Below are positions 1 to 7,656 of a DNA stretch of 64,000 nucleotides, piece by piece (position 1 is the first letter of the stretch; every line of letters starts with the position of its first letter). Source of the DNA: Streptomyces sp. WAC 01529 (lineage in GTDB: Bacteria > Actinomycetota > Actinomycetes > Streptomycetales > Streptomycetaceae); assembly GCF_003945545.1 (NCBI RefSeq), contig NZ_CP029617.1:2181001-2245000 (forward strand), in the 5' to 3' direction. Both the position numbers and the translations under genes were made by a program. Below the pieces are notes generated by a model. It was not told the origin of the DNA and did not search any database. It saw nothing but the letters and a program-made list of their open reading frames with translations.

Positions 1-756
1 GCGGGTGATGATGCCGGGGGCGCCGCAGCAGCCCGCCATGTAGGGGGCGTCGGAGTTGGCGAACCAGTACAACACGCTCGTGCCGGAGGCATCGGCGGCC
101 TTGATGTCCTTCGTGGCCTTCGTCACGCGGCTCTTCAGCCGCGCGATCAGCTTCTCACCGCGCTCCTCGACGTCGAACACCTTCGCCAGGTCCCGCACTT
201 CGCCGTAGACGGTGTCCATGGTGAGGGTCTTGACGCGCTTGCCGTCGCCGCCGCCGTCGTTGTCCTTGCCCGCGCAGTCGGTGGGCGAGACGTAGACGGG
301 CACGCCGAGTTCGGTGAACTTCGTACGGTCAGCGACGCCGCCCTTGCCCACGGTGTAGAGGAAGGAGGCGCTGACGAAGTCCGGCTCCTTGGCGAGGACC
401 TTCTCCAGGGAGGGGTAGCGGTCGGCGAGCCGCTCCACCTTCGCGTTCTGCTTCTCCAGGTTCTTCAGGACCGGGTCGGTCCAGGTGCCGGTGCCGGCCA
501 TGCGGTCGGCGAGGCCGAGGGAGAGCAGGATCTCGGTGGAGCCCTGGTCGAGCGAGACGGCGCGTTGGGGCGGGGCGCCGACCTTCGCCTCCTTGCCGCA
601 GGAGGCGACCGTGACGGGGTAGCCGTCGGCGCTCTTGCCCCCGGGCCCGTCGGCGGACTTCTGTGCGGAGCCGTCGCCGCACGCGGTTAGCGCGAGCGTG
701 GCGGCCGCCAGCAGTCCGGCACAGCGCAGGGCGGTTCTACGGTCTTTCGAGGACAC
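1..756 (-). CDS. ABC transporter substrate-binding lipoprotein, corrinoid/siderophore type (C-terminus cut by window edge)
   Basis: The visible 252 codons start with GTG at 756, preceded by an AGGGA ribosome binding site. The N-terminus is a lipoprotein signal ending in the lipobox LTAC, with the acylated cysteine at about residue 26. Next come motifs of the class III (BtuF/FecB) binding proteins: RAVSLDQGSTEILLSLGL near the start of the mature domain, a central helical linker rich in KVERLADRYPSLEKVLAKEPD, then EVRDLAKVFDVEERGEKLI. Such proteins capture a metal chelate outside the membrane and hand it to a BtuCD-like permease. The substrate is inferred to be cobalamin or a precursor because a cobalamin riboswitch lies directly upstream on the same strand. 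Permease and ATPase genes, if linked, lie beyond the left edge. The family is clear; the substrate is an inference from the riboswitch. Confidence 0.9.
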   Translation of the reverse strand, partial: MSSKDRRTALRCAGLLAAATLALTACGDGSAQKSADGPGGKSADGYPVTVASCGKEAKVGAPPQRAVSLDQGSTEILLSLGLADRMAGTGTWTDPVLKNLEKQNAKVERLADRYPSLEKVLAKEPDFVSASFLYTVGKGGVADRTKFTELGVPVYVSPTDCAGKDNDGGGDGKRVKTLTMDTVYGEVRDLAKVFDVEERGEKLIARLKSRVTKATKDIKAADASGTSVLYWFANSDAPYMAGCCGAPGIITR

Positions 757-807
757 GCGATCCCTTGAGTCTCACGGCTCATACGCGGAGCCTGGTCTGC
801 GTCACGA

Positions 808-833
808 CCTCCGCCGCGGTGTGCGGGCGGAGG
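808..833 (-). promoter_or_regulatory. Candidate expression-platform hairpin of the riboswitch
   Basis: A perfect 8-bp stem (CCTCCGCC pairing with GGCGGAGG, 10-nt loop) lies between the 3' end of the aptamer and the GTG at 756. It partly overlaps the last conserved aptamer bases (GGCGCC at 832-837), so aptamer folding and this stem may be mutually exclusive. No T-run follows, so control of translation or a U-less terminator is more likely than a classic intrinsic terminator. Confidence 0.5.
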
Positions 834-990
834 CGCCAGCAGGTCTTCGGACTCGGGATCGACCGGACGGGACGCCTTCCCGGGCGTCGTGAGACGCCCA
901 GTGGCCGTGGCCCCGCCCGTCCCCCTCACCGCTGCGCGTCAGTTCCGGATTTCCACCGGATTCCCTGGCCCAGGTACGGGTTTGACTGGC
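830..990 (-). promoter_or_regulatory. Cobalamin riboswitch (AdoCbl class)
   Basis: Reading the minus strand from about 990 to 830, the conserved blocks of the family appear in order: AGGGAA, then CCGGTGGAAATCCGG (about 945-960), CGCAGCGGTGAGG, CCACTGGG, GGGAAGG, and finally GAGTCCGAAGACCTGC followed by TGGC (832-855). These match the consensus core AGGGAA..GGTGNAANTCC..CCACTG..GGGAAGG..GACCTGC. It sits in the leader of the substrate-binding protein gene that starts at 756. By family knowledge it represses that gene when coenzyme B12 is plentiful. Confidence 0.95.
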
Positions 991-1012
991 TTGCGCAAGT
1001 TATCACGCGCTC

Positions 1013-1558
1013 TCACGGCGTCGGTCCGGGCCTGGGCTCGCCCCGGTAGGTGCCGAAGAACCAGCGGTTTCCCTCGGGGTCCGCGATGCCGAACTCGCGG
1101 CTGCCGTACGGCTTGTCCTCGATCTCACCGACGATCTTCACGCCGGCCTCGGTGAGGCGGGCGTACAGGGCGTCCACCTCGTCGGTGACGACATAGGCGC
1201 CGGAGGTGCCGGGCTTCCCGCATGCCTCTCCGGGGGCGTCCGGGTCGTACGAGCCGAGCATGATGCCGCCGCCCTCGGGCCAGTCCAGCTGGGCGTGGGC
1301 GACGCGGGCGCCGTCCTCGTAGACGGCCGTCCGCCGGAAGCCGACGGTGTCGACGAGGAAGTCGATCAGGGCGGGGGCGTCCTGGGCCTGGAGGGTCGGC
1401 CAGACGGCGGGGTCCCGCTGGGGGGAGGGGGTGGTGGTGTCGAGGTGCGGCTTCGCTGTGGTGTCGGGTTCGGGTGAGGTGCGGTGCTGTTTCGCTGTGG
1501 TGTCGGGTTCGGGTGAGGAGGAGTGCTGCTTCGCTGTGGTGTCCGGTGTGGTGTTCAT
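1013..1558 (-). CDS. VOC-fold (glyoxalase/bleomycin-resistance-like) protein with repeat-bearing N-terminus
   Basis: The 181-aa protein has a C-terminal VOC domain from about residue 50: WPTLQAQDAPALIDFLVDTVGFRRTAVYEDG, a middle VVTDEVDALYARLTEAG segment, and the closing FGIADPEGNRWFFGTYRGE typical of the family. The exact reaction is unknown. The first 48 residues are not part of the fold; they carry three copies of a PDTTAK(Q/P)H motif encoded by a 39-bp tandem repeat. ATG at 1558 is chosen because a purine-rich stretch inside the end of the upstream AraC gene serves as its ribosome binding site. The gap to the AraC stop is 5 bases, so the two genes are probably co-transcribed and translationally coupled. 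A longer in-frame start at 1609 lies inside the AraC gene and is unlikely. Confidence 0.88.
   Translation of the reverse strand: MNTTPDTTAKQHSSSPEPDTTAKQHRTSPEPDTTAKPHLDTTTPSPQRDPAVWPTLQAQDAPALIDFLVDTVGFRRTAVYEDGARVAHAQLDWPEGGGIMLGSYDPDAPGEACGKPGTSGAYVVTDEVDALYARLTEAGVKIVGEIEDKPYGSREFGIADPEGNRWFFGTYRGEPRPGPTP
1452..1543 (-). repeat. 39-bp in-frame tandem repeat (about 2.4 copies)
   Basis: Copies begin at 1452, 1491 and 1530 on the plus strand, each opening with TTCGCTGTGGTGTC. The period of 39 is exactly 13 codons, so copy-number change would keep the VOC gene in frame. It encodes the SPEPDTTAKQH segments at the N-terminus. Confidence 0.9.
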
Positions 1559-1563
1559 GGCTT

Positions 1564-2415
1564 CTACTCTTCGCCTCCGCCGTGCGCCCCGGCTTGGATA
1601 TTCCGGCACTCTTCCGCCAGCCAGCGGGTGGGGCTCGCCTCCGTGTACTGGTGGAAGTCCCGTACGAGGTGGGAGTGGTCGTAGTAGCCCGTGTCGGCGG
1701 CGACCCGCGCCAGGTCCGGCGGGCCGCCCGCCGCCACGGCCCGCACCACGGCGGCCTTGGCGTGCTGGAAGCGCATGAGGCGGGCTGCCTGTTTGGGGCT
1801 CAGGCCGGTCTCGGCGCGGAAGAGGGCGGTCAGGCGGCGCTCGCTGAGCACCACGTGCCGGGACAGGCCGCCGAGGGTGCCCGCGCCTCGGTGCCGGGCC
1901 AGCCAGGCCCAGGCCTCGGTGACCTCAGGGCGTACGGATCCGGCGGCGCGGGCGTCCGCGGCGCGCTGTCTCAGGTAGCCGGTCAGGAGGGCGAAGCGGT
2001 CCTCCCAGCGGTTCAGCTCGCACAGGCGTTCGCGGATCTCGGCGGCGGGGGCGCCGAGTACGTCCGTGCCGGCGATGACGAGCTGTCCGGTCAGCGCGCC
2101 CGCGGGCAGGCCGAGGAGCGGGCGGGCGGCCAGTGGGTGCACGGCGAGCTGGATGCCGGCCTCGTGCTCGGCCTGTACGACGTACGCGGGGCTCTGGTGC
2201 AGACCGCCCACGACGATGTCGGTGCGGATCGCGTCGGCGCCGGTCGCCTGGGCGGGGGTGGCGCCGGTGGTGATGGGGCCGTCCAGGGAGAAGATCAGTG
2301 TCAGGTACGGGGAGGGCAGGCCTCTGTGCAGGGCTGGGCGTGGGTCCGCGGTGCGGTAGCCGGTCGCGGAGATGACCATGCCGTCCAGTCGGGGGGCGGC
2401 CCTGACGAACTCCAT
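1564..2415 (-). CDS. AraC-family transcriptional regulator
   Basis: 283 aa from ATG at 2415. The C-terminal third is a classical AraC double helix-turn-helix: LGGLSRHVVLSERRLTALFRAETGLSPKQAARLMRFQHA, then DLARVAADTGYYDHSHLVRDFHQYTEASPTRW. The N-terminal about 170 residues form a ligand or oligomer domain of a type found in regulators that control neighbouring VOC enzymes. ATG 2415 has a GGAAG site 4 bases upstream. The reading frame is open to 2568, but that extension is low-complexity Pro/Ala repeat sequence and is rejected. It probably regulates the coupled VOC gene; the inducer is unknown. Confidence 0.88.
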   Translation of the reverse strand: MEFVRAAPRLDGMVISATGYRTADPRPALHRGLPSPYLTLIFSLDGPITTGATPAQATGADAIRTDIVVGGLHQSPAYVVQAEHEAGIQLAVHPLAARPLLGLPAGALTGQLVIAGTDVLGAPAAEIRERLCELNRWEDRFALLTGYLRQRAADARAAGSVRPEVTEAWAWLARHRGAGTLGGLSRHVVLSERRLTALFRAETGLSPKQAARLMRFQHAKAAVVRAVAAGGPPDLARVAADTGYYDHSHLVRDFHQYTEASPTRWLAEECRNIQAGAHGGGEE

Positions 2416-2461
2416 GTCTTCCAGTATGGGTTCCGGGGCTTCGGGCTGCGGCTCGGCGGGG

Positions 2462-2556
2462 CTTTCCCGGCGGGGGCCGGGCCTCGGCTTTCCCGGCGGG
2501 GTGGGCCGGGCCTCGGCAAGGGGCTTCTCCAGCGGGGTGGGCCGGGCCTCGGCAAG
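2462..2556. repeat. Three GC-rich direct repeats upstream of the AraC gene
   Basis: Three near-identical blocks, each ending GGGCCGGGCCTCGGC, occur within 95 bases, separated by CTTTCCCGGC or CTTCTCCAGC spacers. They are in the upstream region of the minus-strand AraC gene, immediately left of the 37-bp array. Confidence 0.7.
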
Positions 2557-2589
2557 AACCTTTCCCACCCGCCCGGCACCCCGCGATCA

Positions 2590-3120
2590 GTCGCGCGCCC
2601 AGGACGCCGGACCCGCACCCCGCGATCTCCCCCGGAGCCAGGGGCACGGACCGGCACCCCGCGACCATCCCCCGGGGCGAGGGACACGGACCGGCGCCCC
2701 GCGACTACCCGAACCCCAGCACGCGGACCGGCGCCCCGCGACGACCCCGAACCCAGGCACGCGGACCGGCGCCCCACGACCACCCGAACCCAAGCACGCG
2801 GACCGGCGCCCCACGACCACCCGAACCCAAGCACGCAGACCCGCACCCCACGACCACCCGAACCCAAGCACGCAGACCCGCACCCCACGACCACCCGAAC
2901 CCAAGCACGCAGACCCGCACCCCGTGATCACCGGAGCCGGGGGCGCCCCGCGCCCGGCACCCCGCGCCCGCGCCCGGACCCGGCTTCGAGACGCGGGACC
3001 GGCACCCCCGCATCCAGCCCCAGGACGCGGTCCGGCACGTGTGATCACCGAAGTCGAGGACGCCCCGCAGCCGGCACCCCGGCTCAATCCCAACCCCAAG
3101 ACGCGGGGCCAGCACCCGGC
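2590..3120. repeat. 37-bp tandem repeat array in a divergent intergenic region
   Basis: Units opening with CCGAACCC start at 2709, 2747, 2784, 2821, 2858 and 2895. The spacing is 37 (once 38), and the four units between 2784 and 2931 are almost identical. Diverged units (CCGGAGCC or CCGGGGCG) start near 2594, 2632, 2672 and 2931, and weaker echoes continue to about 3120. The unit reads about CCGAACCCAAGCACGCAGAC then CCGCACCCCACGACCAC. The period is not a multiple of three, so the long open frames crossing the region in several phases are artefacts of GC content and repetition. There are no unique spacers, so this is not CRISPR. The stretch 3121-3287 holds only the promoter region of the next gene. 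Confidence 0.92.
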
Positions 3121-3287
3121 CCCCGCGCGCAGGACGGAGCCCCCTCCGCTACCCACCCTCCCCCCACCCCACGCCCCCCACCCCCGGTGACTTCGATCAT
3201 GGGAAACCGGGGGGTCTGCCCATAGCATGGCGCGCCGCTCCGGATGGGGGCGCGCATCGCTCTCAGGAACGGTGGGACAAGGAAGAC

Positions 3288-4418
3288 ATGGCAGTACGAG
3301 CATTGAAGAAGCCGGCCCTCATCGGCGCCACGGGAGCCCTCGCGGCGGCGCTGCTCGCGGGTGGCGCGCTGTGGCCGACGAGCGAGGCGACGGCGGCGGA
3401 CACCTCGGCCGCCACCGCCCGCGAACTGTCGCACTGGCCCGAGCCGGTCGCGAAGAAGCTCGGCAAGGTGATCGCCGCCAACGACCACAAGGGCGCGTAC
3501 GCCGTCTTCGACGCGGACAACACCTCGTACCGCAACGACCTGGAGGAGTCGCTGCTGCCCTTCCTGGAGATGAGGGGCGTCCTGACCCGCAAGACCATGG
3601 ACCCGTCCCTGAAGGTCATCCCCTTCAAGGACAAGGCCGGGCACAAGGAGAGCCTCTACAGCTACTACAACCGGCTCTGCGAGGTGGACGACCAGGTCTG
3701 TTACCCCTGGGCCGCGCAGATCTTCTCCGGCTTCACGCTGAAGGAGCTGAAGGGGTACGTCGATGACCTCCTCGCCTACAAGAAGCCGATCCCGGCCGAG
3801 TACTACGAGGCCGGGAAGGTGACGAAGACCGAGGTGAAGCCGCCGGAGCTGTCGCGCGGCATGCGGCAGCTCTACAAGACGCTGCGCTCGCACGGCATCG
3901 AGGTGTACGTCGTCAGCGCGGCCAGCGAGGACCTGGTCCGCATGGTCCTCGCCGACCCGAAGTACGGCTACGGCGTGAAGCCGCAGAACGTCATCGGCGT
4001 CTCCATGCTCCTCAAGGACCGCAAGACCGGCGAGGTGACCAGCTCCCGCAAGGAGATCGCCGAGGGCCGCTTCGGCGAGAAGGACCGCGCGAAGCTCGCC
4101 GGGCACGAGCTGACGCCCAAGCTGTGGGCGCCGCTGACCTGGTACGAGGGCAAGCCCGCGGCGATCAACACGTACATCGACGAGTGGCGGAAGCCGATCC
4201 TCGCGGCCGGTGACACGCCGGTCAGCGACGGCCCGATGCTCTTCCACTCCGCGGACGTGGAGCACGGTGGCGTACGGGTCTGGGTCAACCGCAAGGACTC
4301 GTACATGAAGCAGCTCGACGGGATGAAGAAGAAGAACGCCGAGCGCCAGCGCGAGCTGGGCCAGAAGGTCACCGCCGACAAGCGGTGGCTCACGGTGACG
4401 CCGGACCAGATCGGCTGA
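3288..4418 (+). CDS. Secreted HAD-family phosphatase, phosphorylcholine-phosphatase-like
   Basis: 376 aa with a strong GGAAG site 3 bases before the ATG. An N-terminal signal peptide of about 36 residues ends near [11 protein letters not shown] motif I is [11 protein letters not shown] (about residues 80-90), where DADNT supplies the nucleophile and acid/base aspartates. Motif II is VVSAAS (about 207), and the late acidic motif is [11 protein letters not shown] (about 307). DxDNTSYR is the signature of the PchP group, which dephosphorylates phosphorylcholine and related esters outside the cell. It is likely a phosphate- or choline-scavenging exo-enzyme; the substrate is inferred from the motif. 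The gene ends face to face with the next hydrolase, and a 6-bp ACCGTC/GACGGT inverted repeat around 4418-4463 may terminate both. Confidence 0.85.
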   Translation: MAVRALKKPALIGATGALAAALLAGGALWPTSEATAADTSAATARELSHWPEPVAKKLGKVIAANDHKGAYAVFDADNTSYRNDLEESLLPFLEMRGVLTRKTMDPSLKVIPFKDKAGHKESLYSYYNRLCEVDDQVCYPWAAQIFSGFTLKELKGYVDDLLAYKKPIPAEYYEAGKVTKTEVKPPELSRGMRQLYKTLRSHGIEVYVVSAASEDLVRMVLADPKYGYGVKPQNVIGVSMLLKDRKTGEVTSSRKEIAEGRFGEKDRAKLAGHELTPKLWAPLTWYEGKPAAINTYIDEWRKPILAAGDTPVSDGPMLFHSADVEHGGVRVWVNRKDSYMKQLDGMKKKNAERQRELGQKVTADKRWLTVTPDQIG

Positions 4419-4454
4419 CCGTCGACCGGTCGGCCGGTCGGCTGACCGGACCGA

Positions 4455-5480
4455 TCAGACGGTGGACGTCCAGGCCGCCACCTGCTTGGCGAGCGCGCCG
4501 CCCGCCCTCGTCCACGCGAAGTGGTCGAGGCGGCCGCCCGCCTCCCGCTCGGTGTAGTGGCGCCGGGTGAGGCGGGCGCGTGGGACCTTGCCGAGCAGGT
4601 GGTCGAGGGCGGCGGCGGGGGCGAAGGTGTCGCGCTCCACGGTGACCGCGAGCACCGGCAACTCCAGTGCGGCGAGGGCCGTTTCGTAGTCGAGGATCGA
4701 TCCCTTGGCGGTGTAGCGGCCCGTACGTCCCTGCCGCGCCCAGTCCCGCATGACGCCCTTGGGCTGGTCGCCGCCGAAGCCGAGCCGGGTGCCGGGCCAG
4801 CGGCCGAGCACGGTCGAGGTCGCGCCGATCAGCAGCTCGCCGAGGAGCAGGGCGGGGCCGCGCAGCGGGCCGTACGCGCGGAACCAGACGGACCCCGAGG
4901 CGACGAGCACCACGCCGTCGACGCCGGGACCGAGGCCTGACGCTGCGCCCAAGGCGGCGTGGACCAGGGCGAGTTGGCCGCCCAGGCTGTGGCCGAGGAG
5001 GTGCAGCGGTGGCTCGGGGCCCAGCTCCGCGCGGACGGCCGCGAGGACGGCGGGGAGGTCCTCCTCGACGATCGTGCGGTAGCCGTGGTCGCCTGCCCCG
5101 CGGGCGCGGGCGCCGCCGCGCGGGGTCGCCTCGCCCTGGCCGCGCAGGTCGGCGGTGAGGACCGTCAGGCCCTCGCCGTGCAACTGGCGCGCGAAGCGGC
5201 GGTAGAAGCGGGCGGGGGTGCCCATCGCGGGGAGGATGAGGACCGCGGGCGCCGGGGGCGGGCCCGGCGCGGGGCCGGAGCCGGACGGAAGGAAGCGTTC
5301 CGGCGCGGGGGCGCGCAGGGCACGCACCGGAACGCGGGCGCCGTCCGGGAGTTCGACACTCGCCAGGAGCGGCAGTTCGGCGGCGGGGTCCGGCTGGGCC
5401 CGCTGGTCCGTGCCGACGGTTTCCGGCTGGGTCGGCCGGGTCAGGCCGACGGGGTCCGGCTGGGTCATGAGGCACAGCAT
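4455..5480 (-). CDS. Alpha/beta hydrolase
   Basis: 341 aa of serine-hydrolase type. The nucleophile elbow is GHSLGG (about residue 165), the oxyanion strand region is LILPAMGTPARFYRRFARQL, and an acid position follows in ERDTFAPAAALDHLL. A histidine is available near LDHFAWTRAGG. The N-terminal about 35 residues are Pro/Gln-rich and variable. The start is unclear: ATG at 5480 or 5468, neither with a good ribosome binding site. Members of this group include esterases and lipases; no specific substrate can be read. It is convergent with the HAD phosphatase. Confidence 0.82.
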   Translation of the reverse strand: MLCLMTQPDPVGLTRPTQPETVGTDQRAQPDPAAELPLLASVELPDGARVPVRALRAPAPERFLPSGSGPAPGPPPAPAVLILPAMGTPARFYRRFARQLHGEGLTVLTADLRGQGEATPRGGARARGAGDHGYRTIVEEDLPAVLAAVRAELGPEPPLHLLGHSLGGQLALVHAALGAASGLGPGVDGVVLVASGSVWFRAYGPLRGPALLLGELLIGATSTVLGRWPGTRLGFGGDQPKGVMRDWARQGRTGRYTAKGSILDYETALAALELPVLAVTVERDTFAPAAALDHLLGKVPRARLTRRHYTEREAGGRLDHFAWTRAGGALAKQVAAWTSTV

Positions 5481-5595
5481 GTCTCATCGCACATGCGTCC
5501 GCACGGTTTCGCGCAGGTTCACGCGGTTCCTATGAGTGCGCATGGGTTCACACGGGTCCACGTCGGAGTTGACGCGCGGGCCGGGACGGAAAGAC

Positions 5596-5638
5596 GCCGG
5601 GCCCGAGAGCGGAGGCGAACTCCCCTCTCGGGCCCGGC
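5596..5638 (-). terminator. Strong hairpin terminator
   Basis: A perfect 14-bp stem GCCGGGCCCGAGAG / CTCTCGGGCCCGGC with a 15-nt loop lies 12 bases past the stop codon (5650) of the minus-strand 102-codon gene. There is no T-run, which is common for Streptomyces terminators. Confidence 0.75.
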
Positions 5639-5649
5639 ACTTCCTCCGC

Positions 5650-5958
5650 TCAGCGGCTGTAGCGCATCAGCGCGCGCACCATGTGGCAGGTGATGTCGGA
5701 GGGCGGGTGGATCCCGACCTCCTCCGCCATGCTCCGTATCGTGCTGTTCTTCGCCTGGTTCGGCAGGTACACCCCCGAGTCGAGCAGGGCGATGGCCAGG
5801 CGCATGGCCTTGAGGCGGCGGTTGTGGTTGACGTACCACTCGCGCGGGCGGCCGGCGGGCAGCGCCTTCTTCGCCAGTGGCACATACGGCAGATCGATCA
5901 GTACGGGCTTCGGGACTCGCTGGGAAACGGGCTTCCTCGTCAGTGCGGCAGCGGGCAC
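5650..5958 (-). CDS. Small basic protein of unknown function
   Basis: 102 aa, not assigned to a family here. The body is PVLIDLPYVPLAKKALPAG, REWYVNHNRRLKAMRLAIAL, LDSGVYLPNQAKNSTIR and MAEEVGIHPPSDITCHMVRALM: a basic, helical, non-membrane protein with a possible helix-turn-helix-like centre (NSTIRSMAEEVGIH). A perfect AGGAGG at 5965-5970 directly abuts an ATG at 5964, while GTG at 5958 lies at the right distance of 6 bases, so GTG 5958 is taken as the start. The sequence looks constrained rather than random, and a strong terminator follows. It stands alone, divergent from the ArsC-like gene. Confidence 0.75.
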   Translation of the reverse strand: MPAAALTRKPVSQRVPKPVLIDLPYVPLAKKALPAGRPREWYVNHNRRLKAMRLAIALLDSGVYLPNQAKNSTIRSMAEEVGIHPPSDITCHMVRALMRYSR

Positions 5959-6125
5959 GGGCATCCTCCTGTCGCGGTCGGGACCCCCCGTCGGGCGCCC
6001 TCGAACACTACTGTGATTCTACCGTCCACCACTGACAATCGCCGCTGGCCAGAAGGGCTTTGGGCTGTTCGAACAGACCCGCGCCGCACGGCCTGGGGCG
6101 GGTGTTTCGGAGGTAGCGTGTGGGC

Positions 6126-6494
6126 ATGGAGATCTGGATCAACCCCGCCTGTTCGAAGTGCCGCGGCGCCCTCGCGCTGCTCGACGCGGAGGGCGCCGAC
6201 TACACCGTGCGCCGCTACCTCGAAGACGTACCGAGCGAGGACGAGATCCGTGCCGTGCTCGACCGTCTCGGCCTCGAACCGTGGGACATCACCAGGACAC
6301 AGGAGCAGGCCGCCAAGGACCTCGGCCTCAAGGACCGCGAGGCCTGGCCGCGCGACGCGTCGGGGCGCGACCGCTGGGTCAGGGCCCTCGCCGAGCACCC
6401 GAAGCTGATCCAGCGGCCCATCATCACGGCCGACGACGGCACGGCGGTGGTGGCGAGGACCGAGGAGGCGGTGCGGGACGCGCTCTCCCGCTGA
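6126..6494 (+). CDS. ArsC/Spx-family reductase-like protein
   Basis: 122 aa, the usual length of the family. The thioredoxin-fold N-terminus MEIWINPACSKCRGALALLD holds Cys residues at CSKC, and the C-terminal part LIQRPIITADDGTAVVAR matches the conserved RP(I/L)I region of glutaredoxin-type arsenate reductases. No arsenite pump or ArsR lies beside it, so an arsenate role is not certain; general thiol reductase activity is possible. The ribosome binding site GGAGGT at 6109-6114 fits an upstream in-frame GTG at 6120 (spacing 5) better than ATG 6126 (spacing 11). The two differ only by two residues. Confidence 0.85.
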   Translation: MEIWINPACSKCRGALALLDAEGADYTVRRYLEDVPSEDEIRAVLDRLGLEPWDITRTQEQAAKDLGLKDREAWPRDASGRDRWVRALAEHPKLIQRPIITADDGTAVVARTEEAVRDALSR

Positions 6495-6518
6495 CGCCGC
6501 CGCCGGCGTCGCGGCCGA

Positions 6519-7430
6519 CTACGACGGCGGTCGCGACGCCAGGAACTCCGTCACCGCCCGGTCCAGCTCCGCGGGCCGCGCATGCGGGAGCGCGTGGTGC
6601 GAGACGTCCGGCAGCGTCGCCACCGTCACGTCGGGGAGGAGGGCGCGGGCCCGGGCGGCGACCTTGCGGATGTCGTGGGCGCGGCTGCGGGCCGCGAGGA
6701 GGAGCAGCACGGGACGGCGCAGCTCGCGCAGGGAGGCCGGGGCGGGGCGCGGGCCCGTGACCGGCCTGGCGGTGGGGAAGGCGGCCGCGCGCTCCTGGAG
6801 GGCGAGCCAGTCGGCGTCGAGCGGGGCGCCGCGGGTCTCCCAGGCGAGGAAGGCGCGCGTGACCTTGCCCGAGGGGCGCAGCAGCGTCGGCAGGGCGCGC
6901 AGCAGATAGCCGGGGCGGAAGCCCGCGAAACACTGGGTGGGGTCGAGGAGCACCAGGCACCGTACGCGATCGGGGGCGCGCAGCGCGTAGTGGAGGGCGA
7001 TCCAGGCCCCGTACGAGTGTCCCGCGAGGTCGGCCGCCGGTAGCCCCAGGCCGTCGAGCAGGGCGTCGAGCCAGGCCGTCAGGTCGGCCACGGTCCTGAT
7101 CGGCCGCCGCTCCGCACGGACGCTGCGCCCGGGCTCCCCGATCAGGTCGACGGCGAACACCCGGCGCGTACGGGAGAGTTCGGCAGCGTTCGCGAACCAG
7201 CTGACCCCCGTCGCACCGCCGCCGGGCAGCAGCACGAGCGGAACGCCGTCGCCGTCGTCGCCACCGTCCGGGCCACCGTCGCCGGAGCCGGAGCCGGGGC
7301 TGGCACCCGGGCCGTGGACGGTGACGTGCGTGTTCCCGAAGGGCGTGGGGACGGTCCGGGTCGTGGTGCCCTCGGGCCACTTGGCGAGGAGCGCGTCGTA
7401 CGCCGTCCGGAACGCGTCCGTGTCAGCCAT
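6519..7430 (-). CDS. Alpha/beta hydrolase
   Basis: 303 aa. Core motifs: VPLVLLPGGGATGVSWFANAAEL (oxyanion region), VFAVDLIGEPGRS, and the nucleophile elbow AGHSYGAW (about residue 153). A possible acid lies in the ARSRAHDIRKVAARARALLPD region, and the catalytic histidine is in LPDVSHHALPHARP. A glycine/aspartate-rich insert (SPGSGSGDGGPDGGDDGDG, about 58-76) interrupts the N-terminal strand region and is likely a flexible loop. ATG 7430 has an AGGAGAG site 9 bases upstream. The reaction is not specified by the sequence. The gene is convergent with the ArsC-like gene. Confidence 0.85.
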   Translation of the reverse strand: MADTDAFRTAYDALLAKWPEGTTTRTVPTPFGNTHVTVHGPGASPGSGSGDGGPDGGDDGDGVPLVLLPGGGATGVSWFANAAELSRTRRVFAVDLIGEPGRSVRAERRPIRTVADLTAWLDALLDGLGLPAADLAGHSYGAWIALHYALRAPDRVRCLVLLDPTQCFAGFRPGYLLRALPTLLRPSGKVTRAFLAWETRGAPLDADWLALQERAAAFPTARPVTGPRPAPASLRELRRPVLLLLAARSRAHDIRKVAARARALLPDVTVATLPDVSHHALPHARPAELDRAVTEFLASRPPS

Positions 7431-7656
7431 GGGATCAGCTCTCCTCCGCCTCTGCGCCCGGCCGACGGCCAACGGTCAACGGCCGGCGGTCAACGCCACG
7501 CACCCTACCGGCGCACCCGCCCGGGGCGCCGGGCAGGAGACCTCGCCCCTCGACCGATGGGAGAACTCCGGCAAACCGTTACATAACCGTACGCAGCCGA
7601 GGGCACCCGACGGGCTGCCGCCCGGACGAGGGTTCCGGGGCGGGGAGAGGAGCGCC

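Noticed and set aside
2416..2568. N-terminal extension of the AraC regulator
   Set aside because: The residues are a repeat of ARPTP/EKPLAEARPTPPGKP type caused by DNA repeats, and a good ribosome binding site precedes ATG 2415.
2590..3120. CRISPR array
   Set aside because: The 37-base units are directly joined with no unique spacers, diverge outward, and there are no cas genes.
1474..3225. Long plus-strand Pro/Arg/Gly-rich open frame (583 codons) across the AraC gene and the 37-bp array
   Set aside because: It is antisense to well-supported VOC and AraC genes, is low-complexity, and its right half is just translation of an out-of-frame repeat.
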